DNA of 64,000 bases, from positions 124,001 to 188,000 of the forward strand of contig CAUVWQ010000025.1 of assembly GCA_963555705.1 (NCBI GenBank), written 5' to 3'. Source of the DNA: Ligustrum vulgare (taxonomy: Eukaryota; Streptophyta; Magnoliopsida; Lamiales; Oleaceae). The notes under the pieces are model-generated. The model did not search any database, was not told the origin of the DNA, and saw only the letters and a list, made by a program, of their open reading frames with translations. Made by a program: the position numbers and the translations under genes. Below are positions 53,501 through 64,000 of the stretch, in pieces. How positions within the stretch are numbered: position 1 is the first letter of the stretch; every line of letters starts with the position of its first letter.

Positions 53501-55390
53501 GTTGACATGCACTTGTAATAATAAGCCTATGTTTGGTGACTGCGAGGTTAGTGCAATTGTGCAACCCTGTTTGCAATTGAATTTAATTTCATAATGACTT
53601 GAGAATGTGATTCGGAGAATGTGATTTGGTATCATTTACTACACTGAAACACTGCGCACTACCATTATAGTTTTCTCCATATTTTGTCCACCAGAGTAGT
53701 GGCATTACTGTTTGAAAGTTAGGATAATTCAACTGCCATTATAGTTTTCTTCACATTTTGTCCACCAGAGTACTACCATTATAGTTCGAAAGTTAGGATA
53801 ATTCAACTTTGAGGAAAAATATCTCTAATATATAATTTTCAAATTTACTCATTCTTATACCCAACTTTTGCTAGAAAAAATGAATAAGCTGCTTATTTCT
53901 AGAAAATTAAGTTGATATGCACTTGTAATAATAAGCCTATGTTTGGTGACTGCGAGGTTAGTGAAATTGTGCAACCCTGTTTGCAATTGAATTTAATTTC
54001 ATATTGATTTGAGAATGTGATTCAGAGAATGTACATTTGAGAATGTGATTTGGTATCATCTACTACACTTAAACACTGCGCACTGCCATTATAGTTTTCT
54101 CCATATTTTGTCCACCAGAGTACTGCCATTACAGTTTGAAAGTTAGGATAATTCAACTGCCATTAGAGTTTTCTCCATATTTTGTCCACCAGAGTACTGC
54201 CATTGTAGTTCGAAAGTTAGGATAATTCAACTTTGAGGAAAAATTTCTCTAATCTATAATTTTCAAATTTACTCATTCTTATACCCAACTTTGCTAGAAA
54301 AAATGTCTAAGCTGCTTATTTTCTAGAAAAGTAAGTTGACATGCACTTGTAATAATAAGCCTATGTTTGGTGAGTGCGAGGTTAGTGCAATTGTGCAACC
54401 CTGTTTGCAATTGAATTTAATTTCATATTGATTTGAGAATGTGATTCGGAGAATGTACATTTGAGAATGTGATTTGGTATCATTTATTACACTGAAACAC
54501 AGCATACTGCCATTATAGGTTTCTCCATATTTTGTCCACCAGAGTACTGCCATTACAGTTTGAAAGTTAGGATAATTCAACTGCCATTAGAGTTTTCTCC
54601 ATATTTTGTCCACCAGAGTACTGCCATTGTAGTTCGAAAGTTAGGATAATTCAACTTTGAGGAAAAATTTCTCAAATCTATAATTTTCAAATTTACTCAT
54701 TCTTATACCCAACTTTACTAGAAAAAATGTCTAAGCTGCTTATTTTTTAGATAAGTAAGTTGACATGCACTTGTAATAATAAGCCTATGTTTGGTGACTG
54801 CGAGGTTAGTGCAATTGTGCAACCCTGTTTGCAATTGAATTTAATTTCATAATGACTTGAGAATGTGATTCGGAGAATGTGATTTGGTATCATTTACTAC
54901 ACTGAAACACTGCGCACTGCCATTATAGTTTTCTCCATATTTTGTCCACCAGAGTAGTGCCATTACTGTTTGAAAGTTTGGGTAATTCAACTGCCATTAT
55001 AGTTTTCTCCATATTTTGTCCACCAGAGTAGTGCCATTATAGTTCGAAAGTTAGGATAATTCAACTTTGAGGAAAAATTTCTCTAATCTATAATTTTCAA
55101 ATTTACTCATTCTTATACCCAACTTTGCTAGAAAAAATGTCTAAGCTGCTTATTTTCTAGAAAAGTAAGTTGACATGCACTTGTAATAATAAGCCTATGT
55201 TTGGTGACTGCGAGGTTAGTGCAATTGTGCAACCCTGTTTGCAATTGAATTTAATTTCATAATGACTTGAGAATGTGATTCGGAGAATGTAATTTGGTAT
55301 CATTTACTACACTGAAACACTGCGCACTACCATTATAGTTTTCTCCATATTTTGTCCACCAGAGTAGTGGCATTACTGTTTGAAAGTTAG
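50592..55390 (+). repeat. 5422-bp 13-mer HOR, copy 2 (offset drifts to 5426)
   Basis: Units start at 50592, 51001, 51425, 51849, 52258, 52682, 53106, 53516, 53926, 54350, 54774 and 55184, in the order of copy 1. Units 52682 and 54350 are 424 bp, where copy 1 has 422, so the offset grows by 2 bp twice. The copy is interrupted within the 55184 unit, where the sequence switches to another subtype. Confidence 0.9.
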
Positions 55391-55593
55391 GATAATTCAA
55401 CTGCCATTAGAGTTTTCCCCATATTTTGTCCACCAGAGTACTGCCATTGTAGTTCGAAAGTTAGGATAATTCAACGTTGAGGAAAAATTTCTCTAATCTA
55501 TAATTTTCAAATTTACTCATTCTTAAACCCAACTTTGCTAGAAAAAATGTCTAAGCTGCTTATTTTCTAGAAAAGTAAGTTGACATGCACTTG
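55184..55593 (+). repeat. Hybrid 410-bp monomer at the end of the 13-mer HOR
   Basis: The left half carries GTAGTGGCATTACTG, as in units 49758 and 53516. The right half carries GAGTTTTCCCCAT, CAACGTTGAGG and TTCTTAAACCC, as in the unit at 62612. The switch lies between about 55370 and 55415. The tags CAACGTTGAGG plus TTAAACCC then also occur in the following 354-bp unit. Confidence 0.8.
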
Positions 55594-55947
55594 TAATAAT
55601 AAGCCTATGTTTGGTGACTGCGAGGTTAGTGCATTTGAGAATGTGATTTGGTATCATTTATTACACTGAAACACAGCATACTGCCATTATAGGTTTCTCC
55701 ATATTTTGTCCACCAGAGTACTGCCATTACAGTTTGAAAGTTAGGATAATTCAACTGCCATTAGAGTTTTCCCCATATTTTGTCCACCAGAGTACTGCCA
55801 TTGTAGTTCGAAAGTTAGGATAATTCAACGTTGAGGAAAAATTTCTCTAATCTATAATTTTCAAATTTACTCATTCTTAAACCCAACTTTGCTAGAAAAA
55901 ATGTCTAAGCTGCTTATTTTCTAGAAAAGTAAGTTGACATGCACTTG
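55594..55947 (+). repeat. 354-bp monomer with a 70-bp deletion
   Basis: At 55633/55634 GGTTAGTGCA is joined to TTTGAGAATGTG. This removes 70 bp holding the conserved dyad and the first two 14-mers. The two breakpoints share only CA. It is the only copy of this deletion in the window, so it is probably recent, unlike the 88-bp deletion. Confidence 0.9.
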
Positions 55948-56371
55948 TAATAATAAGCCTATGTTTGGTGACTGCGAGGTTAGTGCAATTGTGCAACCCT
56001 GTTTGCAATTGAATTTAATTTCATATTGATTTGAGAATGTGATTCGGAGAATGTACATTTGAGAATGTGATTTGGTATCATTTATTACACTGAAACACAG
56101 CATACTGCCATTATAGGTTTCTCCATATTTTGTCCACCAGAGTACTGCCATTACAGTTTGAAAGTTAGGATAATTCAACTGCCATTAGAGTTTTCTCCAT
56201 ATTTTGTCCACCAGAGTACTGCCATTGTAGTTCGAAAGTTAGGATAATTCAACTTTGAGGAAAAATTTCTCTTATCTATAATTTTCAAATTTACTCATTC
56301 TTATACCCAACTTTGCTAGAAAAAATGTCTAAGCTGCTTATTTTCTAGAAAAGTAAGTTGACATGCACTTG
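55948..56371 (+). repeat. 424-bp unit bordering the 833-bp block
   Basis: This unit has the ACAGCATACTGCC subtype in its middle but ends with TTCTCTTATCT, the tag otherwise confined to the 424-bp members of the following dimer block. It is therefore the left edge, or the donor of the tail, for that block. Confidence 0.75.
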
Positions 56372-59300
56372 TAATAATAAGCCTATGTTTGGTGAGTGCG
56401 AGGTTAGTGCAACTGTGCAACCCTGTTTGCAGTTGAATTTAATTTCATAATGACTTGAGAATGTGATCGGATAATGTGATTTGGTATCATTTACTACACT
56501 GAAACACTGCGCACTGCCATTATAGTTTTCTCCATATTTTGTCCACCAGAGTAGTGCCATTACTGTTTGAAAGTTTGGGTAATTCAACTGCCATTATAGT
56601 TTTCTCCATATTTTGTCCACCAGAGTAGTGCCATTATAGTTCGAAAGTTAGGATAATTCAACTTTGAGGAAAAATTTCTCTAATCTATAATTTTCAAATT
56701 TACTCATTCTTATACCCAACTTTGCTAGAAAAAATGTCTAAGCTGCTTATTTTCTAGAAAAGTAAGTTGACATGCACTTGTAATAATAAGCCTATGTTTG
56801 GTGACTGCGAGGTTAGTGCAATTGTGCAACCCTGTTTGCAATTGAATTTAATTTCATATTGATTTGAGAATGTGATTCAGAGAATGTACATTTGAGAATG
56901 TGATTATGTATCATTTATTACACTGAAACACAGTATATTGCCATTATAGTTTTCACCATATTTTGTCCACCAGAGTACTGCCATTACAGTTTGAAAGTTA
57001 GGATAATTCAACTACGATTAGAGTTTTCTCCATATTTTGTCCACCAGAGTACTGCCATTGTAGTTCGAAAGTTAGGATAATTCAACTTTGAGGAAAAATT
57101 TCTCTTATCTATAATTTTCAAATTTACTCATTCTTATACCCAACTTTGCTAGAAAAAATGTCTAAGCTGCTTATTTTCTAGAAAAGTAAGTTGACATGCA
57201 CTTGTAATAATAAGCCTATGTTTGGTGACTGCGAGGTTAGTGCAACTGTGCAACCCTGTTTGCAGTTGAATTTAATTTCATAATGACTTGAGAATGTGAT
57301 CGGATAATGTGATTTGGTATCATTTACTACACTGAAACACTGCGCACTGCCATTATAGTTTTCTCCATATTTTGTCCACCAGAGTACTGCCATTACAGTT
57401 TGAAAGTTAGGATAATTCAACTACCATTAGAGTTTTCTCCATATTTTGTCCACCAGAGTAGTGCCATTATAGTTCAAAAGTTAGGATAATTCAACTTTGA
57501 GGAAAAATTTCTCTAATCTATAATTTTCAAATTTACTCATTCTTATACCCAACTTTGCTAGAAAAAATGTCTAAGCTGCTTATTTTCTAGAAAAGTAAGT
57601 TGACATGCACTTGTAATAATAAGCCTATGTTTGGTGACTGCGAGGTTAGTGCAATTGTGCAACCCTGTTTGCAATTGAATTTAATTTCATATTGATTTGA
57701 GAATGTGATTCAGAGAATGTACATTTGAGAATGTGATTATGTATCATTTATTACACTGAAACACAGTATATTGCCATTATAGTTTTCACCATATTTTGTC
57801 CACCAGAGTACTGCCATTACAGTTTGAAAGTTAGGATAATTCAACTACAATTAGAGTTTTCTCCATATTTTGTCCACCAGAGTACTGCCATTGTAGTTCG
57901 AAAGTTAGGATAATTCAACTTTGAGGAAAAATTTCTCTTATCTATAATTTTCAAATTTACTCATTCTTATACCCAACTTTGCTAGAAAAAATGTCTAAGC
58001 TGCTTATTTTCTAGAAAAGTAAGTTGACATGCACTTGTAATAATAAGCCTATGTTTGGTGAGTGCGAGGTTAGTGCAACTGTGCAACCCTGTTTGCAGTT
58101 GAATTTAATTTCATAATGACTCGAGAATGTGATCGGATAATGTGATTTGGTATCATTTACTACACTGAAACACTGCGCACTGCCATTATAGTTTTCTCCA
58201 TATTTTGTCCACCAGAGTAGTGCCATTACTGTTTGAAAGTTTGGGTAATTCAACTGCCATTATAGTTTTCTCCATATTTTGTCCACCAGAGTAGTGCCAT
58301 TATAGTTCGAAAGTTAGGATAATTCAACTTTGAGGAAAAATTTCTCTAATCTATAATTTTCAAATTTACTCATTCTTATACCCAACTTTGCTAGAAAAAA
58401 TGTCTAAGCTGCTTATTTTCTAGAAAAGTAAGTTGACATGCACTTGTAATAATAAGCCTATGTTTGGTGACTGCGAGGTTAGTGCAATTGTGCAACCCTG
58501 TTTGCAATTGAATTTAATTTCATATTGATTTGAGAATGTGATTCAGAGAATGTACATTTGAGAATGTGATTATGTATCATTTATTACACTGAAACACAGT
58601 ATATTGCCATTATAGTTTTCACCATATTTTGTCCACCAGAGTACTGCCATTACAGTTTGAAAGTTAGGATAATTCAACTACAATTAGAGTTTTCTCCATA
58701 TTTTGTCCACCAGAGTACTGCCATTGTAGTTCGAAAGTTAGGATAATTCAACTTTGAGGAAAAATTTCTCTTATCTATAATTTTCAAATTTACTCATTCT
58801 TATACCCAACTTTGCTAGAAAAAATGTCTAAGCTGCTTATTTTCTAGAAAAGTAAGTTGACATGCACTTGTAATAATAAGCCTATGTTTGGTGACTGCGA
58901 GGTTAGTGCAACTGTGCAACCCTGTTTGCAGTTGAATTTAATTTCATAATGACTTGAGAATGTGATCGGATAATGTGATTTGGTATCATTTACTACACTG
59001 AAACACTGCGCACTGCCATTATAGTTTTCTCCATATTTTGTCCACCAGAGTACTGCCATTACAGTTTGAAAGTTAGGATAATTCAACTACCATTAGAGTT
59101 TTCTCCATATTTTGTCCACCAGAGTAGTGCCATTATAGTTCGAAAGTTAGGATAATTCAACTTTGAGGAAAAATTTCTCTAATCTATAATTTTCAAATTT
59201 ACTCATTCTTATACCCAACTTTGCTAGAAAAAATGTCTAAGCTGCTTATTTTCTAGAAAAGTAAGTTGACATGCACTTGTAATAATAAGCCTATGTTTGG

Positions 59301-62300
59301 TGACTGCGAGGTTAGTGCAATTGTGCAACCCTGTTTGCAATTGAATTTAATTTCATATTGATTTGAGAATGTGATTCAGAGAATGTACATTTGAGAATGT
59401 GATTATGTATCATTTATTACACTGAAACACAGTATATTGCCATTATAGTTTTCACCATATTTTGTCCACCAGAGTACTGCCATTACAGTTTGAAAGTTAG
59501 GATAATTCAACTACAATTAGAGTTTTCTCCATATTTTGTCCACCAGAGTACTGCCATTGTAGTTCGAAAGTTAGGATAATTCAACTTTGAGGAAAAATTT
59601 CTCTTATCTATAATTTTCAAATTTACTCATTCTTATACCCAACTTTGCTAGAAAAAATGTCTAAGCTGCTTATTTTCTAGAAAAGTAAGTTGACATGCAC
59701 TTGTAATAATAAGCCTATGTTTGGTGAGTGCGAGGTTAGTGCAACTGTGCAACCCTGTTTGCAGTTGAATTTAATTTCATAATGACTTGAGAATGTGATC
59801 GGATAATGTGATTTGGTATCATTTACTACACTGAAACACTGCGCACTGCCATTATAGTTTTCTCCATATTTTGTCCACCAGAGTAGTGCCATTACTGTTT
59901 GAAAGTTTGGGTAATTCAACTGCCATTATAGTTTTCTCCATATTTTGTCCACCAGAGTAGTGCCATTATAGTTCGAAAGTTAGGATAATTCAACTTTGAG
60001 GAAAAATTTCTCTAATCTATAATTTTCAAATTTACTCATTCTTATACCCAACTTTGCTAGAAAAAATGTCTAAGCTGCTTATTTTCTAGAAAAGTAAGTT
60101 GACATGCACTTGTAATAATAAGCCTATGTTTGGTGACTGCGAGGTTAGTGCAATTGTGCAACCCTGTTTGCAATTGAATTTAATTTCATATTGATTTGAG
60201 AATGTGATTCAGAGAATGTACATTTGAGAATGTGATTATGTATCATTTATTACACTGAAACACAGTATATTGCCATTATAGTTTTCACCATATTTTGTCC
60301 ACCAGAGTACTGCCATTACAGTTTGAAAGTTAGGATAATTCAACTACAATTAGAGTTTTCTCCATATTTTGTCCACCAGAGTACTGCCATTGTAGTTCGA
60401 AAGTTAGGATAATTCAACTTTGAGGAAAAATTTCTCTTATCTATAATTTTCAAATTTACTCATTCTTATACCCAACTTTGCTAGAAAAAATGTCTAAGCT
60501 GCTTATTTTCTAGAAAAGTAAGTTGACATGCACTTGTAATAATAAGCCTATGTTTGGTGAGTGCGAGGTTAGTGCAACTGTGCAACCCTGTTTGCAGTTG
60601 AATTTAATTTCATAATGACTTGAGAATGTGATCGGATAATGTGATTTGGTATCATTTACTACACTGAAACACTGCGCACTGCCATTATAGTTTTCTCCAT
60701 ATTTTGTCCACCAGAGTAGTGCCATTACTGTTTGAAAGTTTGGGTAATTCAACTGCCATTATAGTTTTCTCCATATTTTGTCCACCAGAGTAGTGCCATT
60801 ATAGTTCGAAAGTTAGGATAATTCAACTTTGAGGAAAAATTTCTCTAATCTATAATTTTCAAATTTACTCATTCTTATACCCAACTTTGCTAGAAAAAAT
60901 GTCTAAGATGCTTATTTTCTAGAAAAGTAAGTTTACATGCACTTGTAATAATAAGCCTATGTTTGGTGACTGCGAGGTTAGTGCAATTGTGCAACCCTGT
61001 TTGCAATTGAATTTAATTTCATATTGATTTGAGAATGTGATTCAGAGAATGTACATTTGAGAATGTGATTATGTATCATTTATTACACTGAAACACAGTA
61101 TATTGCCATTATAGTTTTCACCATATTTTGTCCACCAGAGTACTGCCATTACAGTTTGAAAGTTAGGATAATTCAACTACAATTAGAGTTTTCTCCATAT
61201 TTTGTCCACCAGAGTACTGCCATTGTAGTTCGAAAGTTAGGATAATTCAACTTTGAGGAAAAATTTCTCTTATCTATAATTTTCAAATTTACTCATTCTT
61301 ATACCCAACTTTGCTAGAAAAAATGTCTAAGCTGCTTATTTTCTAGAAAAGTAAGTTGACATGCACTTGTAATAATAAGCCTATGTTTGGTGAGTGCGAG
61401 GTTAGTGCAACTGTGCAACCCTGTTTGCAGTTGAATTTAATTTCATAATGACTTGAGAATGTGATCGGATAATGTCATTTGGTATCATTTACTACACTGA
61501 AACACTGCGCACTGCCATTATAGTTTTCTCCATATTTTGTCCACCAGAGTAGTGCCATTACTGTTTGAAAGTTTGGGTAATTCAACTGCCATTATAGTTT
61601 TCTCCATATTTTGTCCACCAGAGTAGTGCCATTATAGTTCGAAAGTTAGGATAATTCAACTTTGAGGAAAAATTTCTCTAATCTATAATTTTCAAATTTA
61701 CTCATTCTTATACCCAACTTTGCTAGAAAAAATGTCTAAGCTGCTTATTTTCTAGAAAAGTAAGTTGACATGCACTTGTAATAATAAGCCTATGTTTGGT
61801 GACTGCGAGGTTAGTGCAATTGTGCAACCCTGTTTGCAATTGAATTTAATTTCATATTGATTTGAGAATGTGATTCAGAGAATGTACATTTGAGAATGTG
61901 ATTATGTATCATTTATTACACTGAAACACAGTATATTGCCATTATAGTTTTCACCATATTTTGTCCACCAGAGTACTGCCATTACAGTTTGAAAGTTAGG
62001 ATAATTCAACTACAATTAGAGTTTTCTCCATATTTTGTCCACCAGAGTACTGCCATTGTAGTTCGAAAGTTAGGATAATTCAACTTTGAGGAAAAATTTC
62101 TCTTATCTATAATTTTCAAATTTACTCATTCTTATACCCAACTTTGCTAGAAAAAATGTCTAAGCTGCTTATTTTCTAGAAAAGTAAGTTGACATGCACT
62201 TGTAATAATAAGCCTATGTTTGGTGACTGCGAGGTTAGTGCAACTGTGCAACCCTGTTTGCAGTTGAATTTAATTTCATAATGACTTGAGAATGTGATCG

Positions 62301-62611
62301 GATAATGTGATTTGGTATCATTTACTACACTGAAACACTGCGCACTGCCATTATAGTTTTCTCCATATTTTGTCCACCAGAGTACTGCCATTACAGTTTG
62401 AAAGTTAGGATAATTCAACTACCATTAGAGTTTTCTCCATATTTTGTCCACCAGAGTAGTGCCATTATAGTTCGAAAGTTAGGATAATTCAACTTTGAGG
62501 AAAAATTTCTCTAATCTATAATTTTCAAATTTACTCATTCTTATACCCAACTTTGCTAGAAAAAATGTCTAAGCTGCTTATTTTCTAGAAAAGTAAGTTG
62601 ACATGCACTTG
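56372..62611 (+). repeat. 833-bp dimer HOR, 7.5 copies
   Basis: Alternating 409- and 424-bp units start at 56372, 56781, 57205, 57614, 58038, 58447, 58871, 59280, 59704, 60113, 60537, 60946, 61370, 61779 and 62203. The 409-bp units read GATCGGATAATG. Their 15-bp shortfall is one 14-mer plus one extra base. The 424-bp units read GATTATGTATC, AGTATATTGCC, TTTTCACCAT and CTACAATTAG, related to units 36385, 38475 and 40565. The 409-bp units come in two versions in the order L V L V L L L V, giving a partial 1666-bp period. This is the most homogeneous part of the window. Confidence 0.94.
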
Positions 62612-64000
62612 TAATAATAAGCCTATGTTTGGTGACTGCGAGGTTAGTGCAATTGTGCAACCCTGTTTGCAATTGAATTTAATTTCATATTGATTTGAGA
62701 ATGTGATACGGAGAATGTACATTTGAGAATGTGATTTGGTATCATTTATTACACTGAAACACAACATACTTCCATTATAGGTTTCTCCATATTTTGTCCA
62801 CCAGAGTACTGCCATTACAGTTTGAAAGTTAGGATAATTCAACTGCCATTAGAGTTTTCCCCATATTTTGTCCACCAGAGTACTGCCATTGTAGTTCGAA
62901 AGTTAGGATAATTCAACGTTGAGGAAAAATTTCTCTAATCTATAATTTTCAAATTTACTCATTCTTAAACCCAACTTTGCTAGAAAAAATGTCTAAGCTG
63001 CTTATTTTCTAGAAAAGTAAGTTGACATGCACTTGTAATAATAAGCCTATGTTTGGTGACTGCGAGGTTAGTGCAATTGTGCAACCCTGTTTGCAATTGA
63101 ATTTAATTTCATATTGATTTGAGAATGTGATTCGGAGAATGTACATTTGAGAATGTGATTTGGTATCATTTATTACACTGAAACACAGCATACTGCCATT
63201 ATAGGTTTCTCCATATTTTGTCCACCAGAGTACTGCCATTACAGTTTGAAAGTTAGGATAATTCAACTGCCATTAGAGTTTTCTCCATATTTTGTCCACC
63301 AGAGTACTGCCATTGTAGTTCGAAAGTTAGGATAATTCAACTTTGAGGAAAAATTTCTCTAATCTATAATTTTCAAATTTACTCATTCTTATACCCAACT
63401 TTGCTAGAAAAAATGTCTAAGCTGCTTATTTTCTAGAAAAGTAAGTTGACATGCACTTGTAATAATAAGCCTATGTTTGGTGACTGCGAGGTTAGTGCAA
63501 TTGTGCAACCCTGTTTGCAATTGAATTTAATTTCATATTGATTTGAGAATGTGATACGGAGAATGTACATTTGAGAATGTGATTTGGTATCATTTATTAC
63601 ACTGAAACACAGCATACTGCCATTATAGGTTTCTCCATATTTTGTCCACCAGAGTACTGCCATTACAGTTTGAAAGTTAGGATAATTCAACTGCCATTAG
63701 AGTTTTCTCCATATTTTGTCCACCAGAGTACTGCCATTGTAGTTCGAAAGTTAGGATAATTCAACTTTGAGGAAAAATTTCTCTAATCTATAACTTTCAA
63801 ATTTACTCATTCTTATACCCAACTTTGCTAGAAAAAATGTCTAAGCTGCTTATTTTCTAGAAAAGTAAGTTGACATGCACTTGTAATAATAAGCCTATGT
63901 TTGGTGAGTGCGAGGTTAGTGCAACTGTGCAACCCTGTTTGCAGTTGAATTTAATTTCATAATGACTTGAGAATGTGTTCGGATAATGTGATTTGGTATC
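62612..64000 (+). repeat. Right-hand 424-bp units, array continues past the end
   Basis: Units start at 62612, 63036, 63460 and 63884 (first 117 bases only). The 62612 unit has GTTTTCCCCAT, CAACGTTGAGG and TTCTTAAACCC, the tags of 55184 and 55594, so related units flank the 833-bp block on both sides. The partial unit at 63884 opens with GAGTGCG and GTTCGGATAATG, similar to the 409-bp members of the block. Confidence 0.88.

Larger units (their letters stand above)
1..64000 (+). repeat. Tandem satellite array, 424-bp monomer family, fills the whole window
   Basis: Every part of the window aligns to one AT-rich monomer, always in the same orientation. Phasing on TAATAATAAG gives 153 unit starts (1, 425, 834, 1258, 1668, 2092, 2516, 2940 and so on, to a partial unit at 63884). 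Unit lengths fall into a few classes: 424 bp (most common), 410/409, 422/423, 384, 349, one of 354, and two 760-bp fused pairs. No non-satellite insertion, inversion or unique flank is visible, so the array extends beyond both ends. Arrays of this size and homogeneity are known from eukaryotic centromeric, pericentromeric, subtelomeric or sex/B-chromosome heterochromatin. The location here is inference and the family is not one I recognise. No stretch holds a gene. Confidence 0.98.

Noticed and set aside
807..63690. Recurrent minus-strand open frames of 60-96 codons, about one per monomer (for example 1641-1898)
   Set aside because: They are the same monomer frame read again and again. The indels separating length classes (14, 40, 70, 74 and 88 bp) are not multiples of three and shift the frame freely. 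Starts and ends vary with single point changes, and no domain or signal is recognisable. Openness in one unit is copied to all by amplification, so repetition is not evidence of coding.
1..64000. CRISPR array
   Set aside because: The repeats are 424 bp with no short direct repeat separated by unique spacers. All sequence between conserved blocks is itself repeated.
1..64000. rDNA intergenic spacer or tandem gene cluster (rRNA, histone, tRNA)
   Set aside because: No rRNA, 5S, histone or tRNA sequence is recognisable anywhere in the 64 kb.
1..64000. LTR or DNA transposon origin or insertion
   Set aside because: No terminal repeats, target-site duplications, transposase or reverse-transcriptase coding, or interruption of the satellite phase was found.

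Overview
The window is a single uninterrupted tandem satellite DNA array. I find no protein-coding gene, RNA gene, transposon, CRISPR array or other unique sequence from base 1 to base 64000. One AT-rich monomer of 424 bp (reference copy 834-1257) is repeated head to tail in one orientation about 153 times. I phase each unit on the motif TAATAATAAG. The array runs off both ends, so neither boundary is visible. This size and organisation indicate a eukaryotic genome, most plausibly centromeric, pericentromeric or other heterochromatin. I do not recognise the monomer and cannot name the organism.

The monomer has internal structure. Relative to its start, bases 86-127 are three tandem 14-bp copies beginning GAGAATGT. 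Bases 158-305 are two tandem 74-bp copies, each split 40+34 by a repeated (C/G)TGCCATT motif. Bases 306-424 are a well-conserved tail ending near the 12-bp palindrome TTTTCTAGAAAA. Most length classes follow from this: 410/409 bp lose one 14-mer, 349 bp lose one 74-mer, 384 bp lose one 40-bp piece. Two rarer deletions (88 bp and 70 bp) lack long flanking repeats.

Monomer variants are arranged in locally distinct higher-order repeats (HORs). About 0.8-17.4 kb: a 1682-bp tetramer, two copies of a 4030-bp decamer, and a sign of a 12.6-kb super-period. About 17.4-25 kb: nearly pure 424-mers with a 2120-bp register. About 25-36 kb: 808-bp dimers inside a 2913-bp heptamer. About 36-42 kb: three copies of a 2090-bp pentamer. 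About 45-55.4 kb: two copies of a 5422-bp 13-mer containing 1666-bp tetramers. 56.4-62.6 kb: an 833-bp dimer repeated 7.5 times with a partial 1666-bp alternation. Hybrid monomers mark some of the junctions and look like products of out-of-register recombination.

The many short open frames (60-96 codons on the minus strand, 63-72 on the plus strand) are the monomer read in a frame that happens to be open. Nearly all indels that separate the length classes are not multiples of three, so I reject them as genes. The points worth a second look are the nested HOR architecture, the length classes explained by internal sub-repeats, the hybrid units, CpG-transition patterns suggesting germline methylation, and a deletion breakpoint at the centre of the palindrome.
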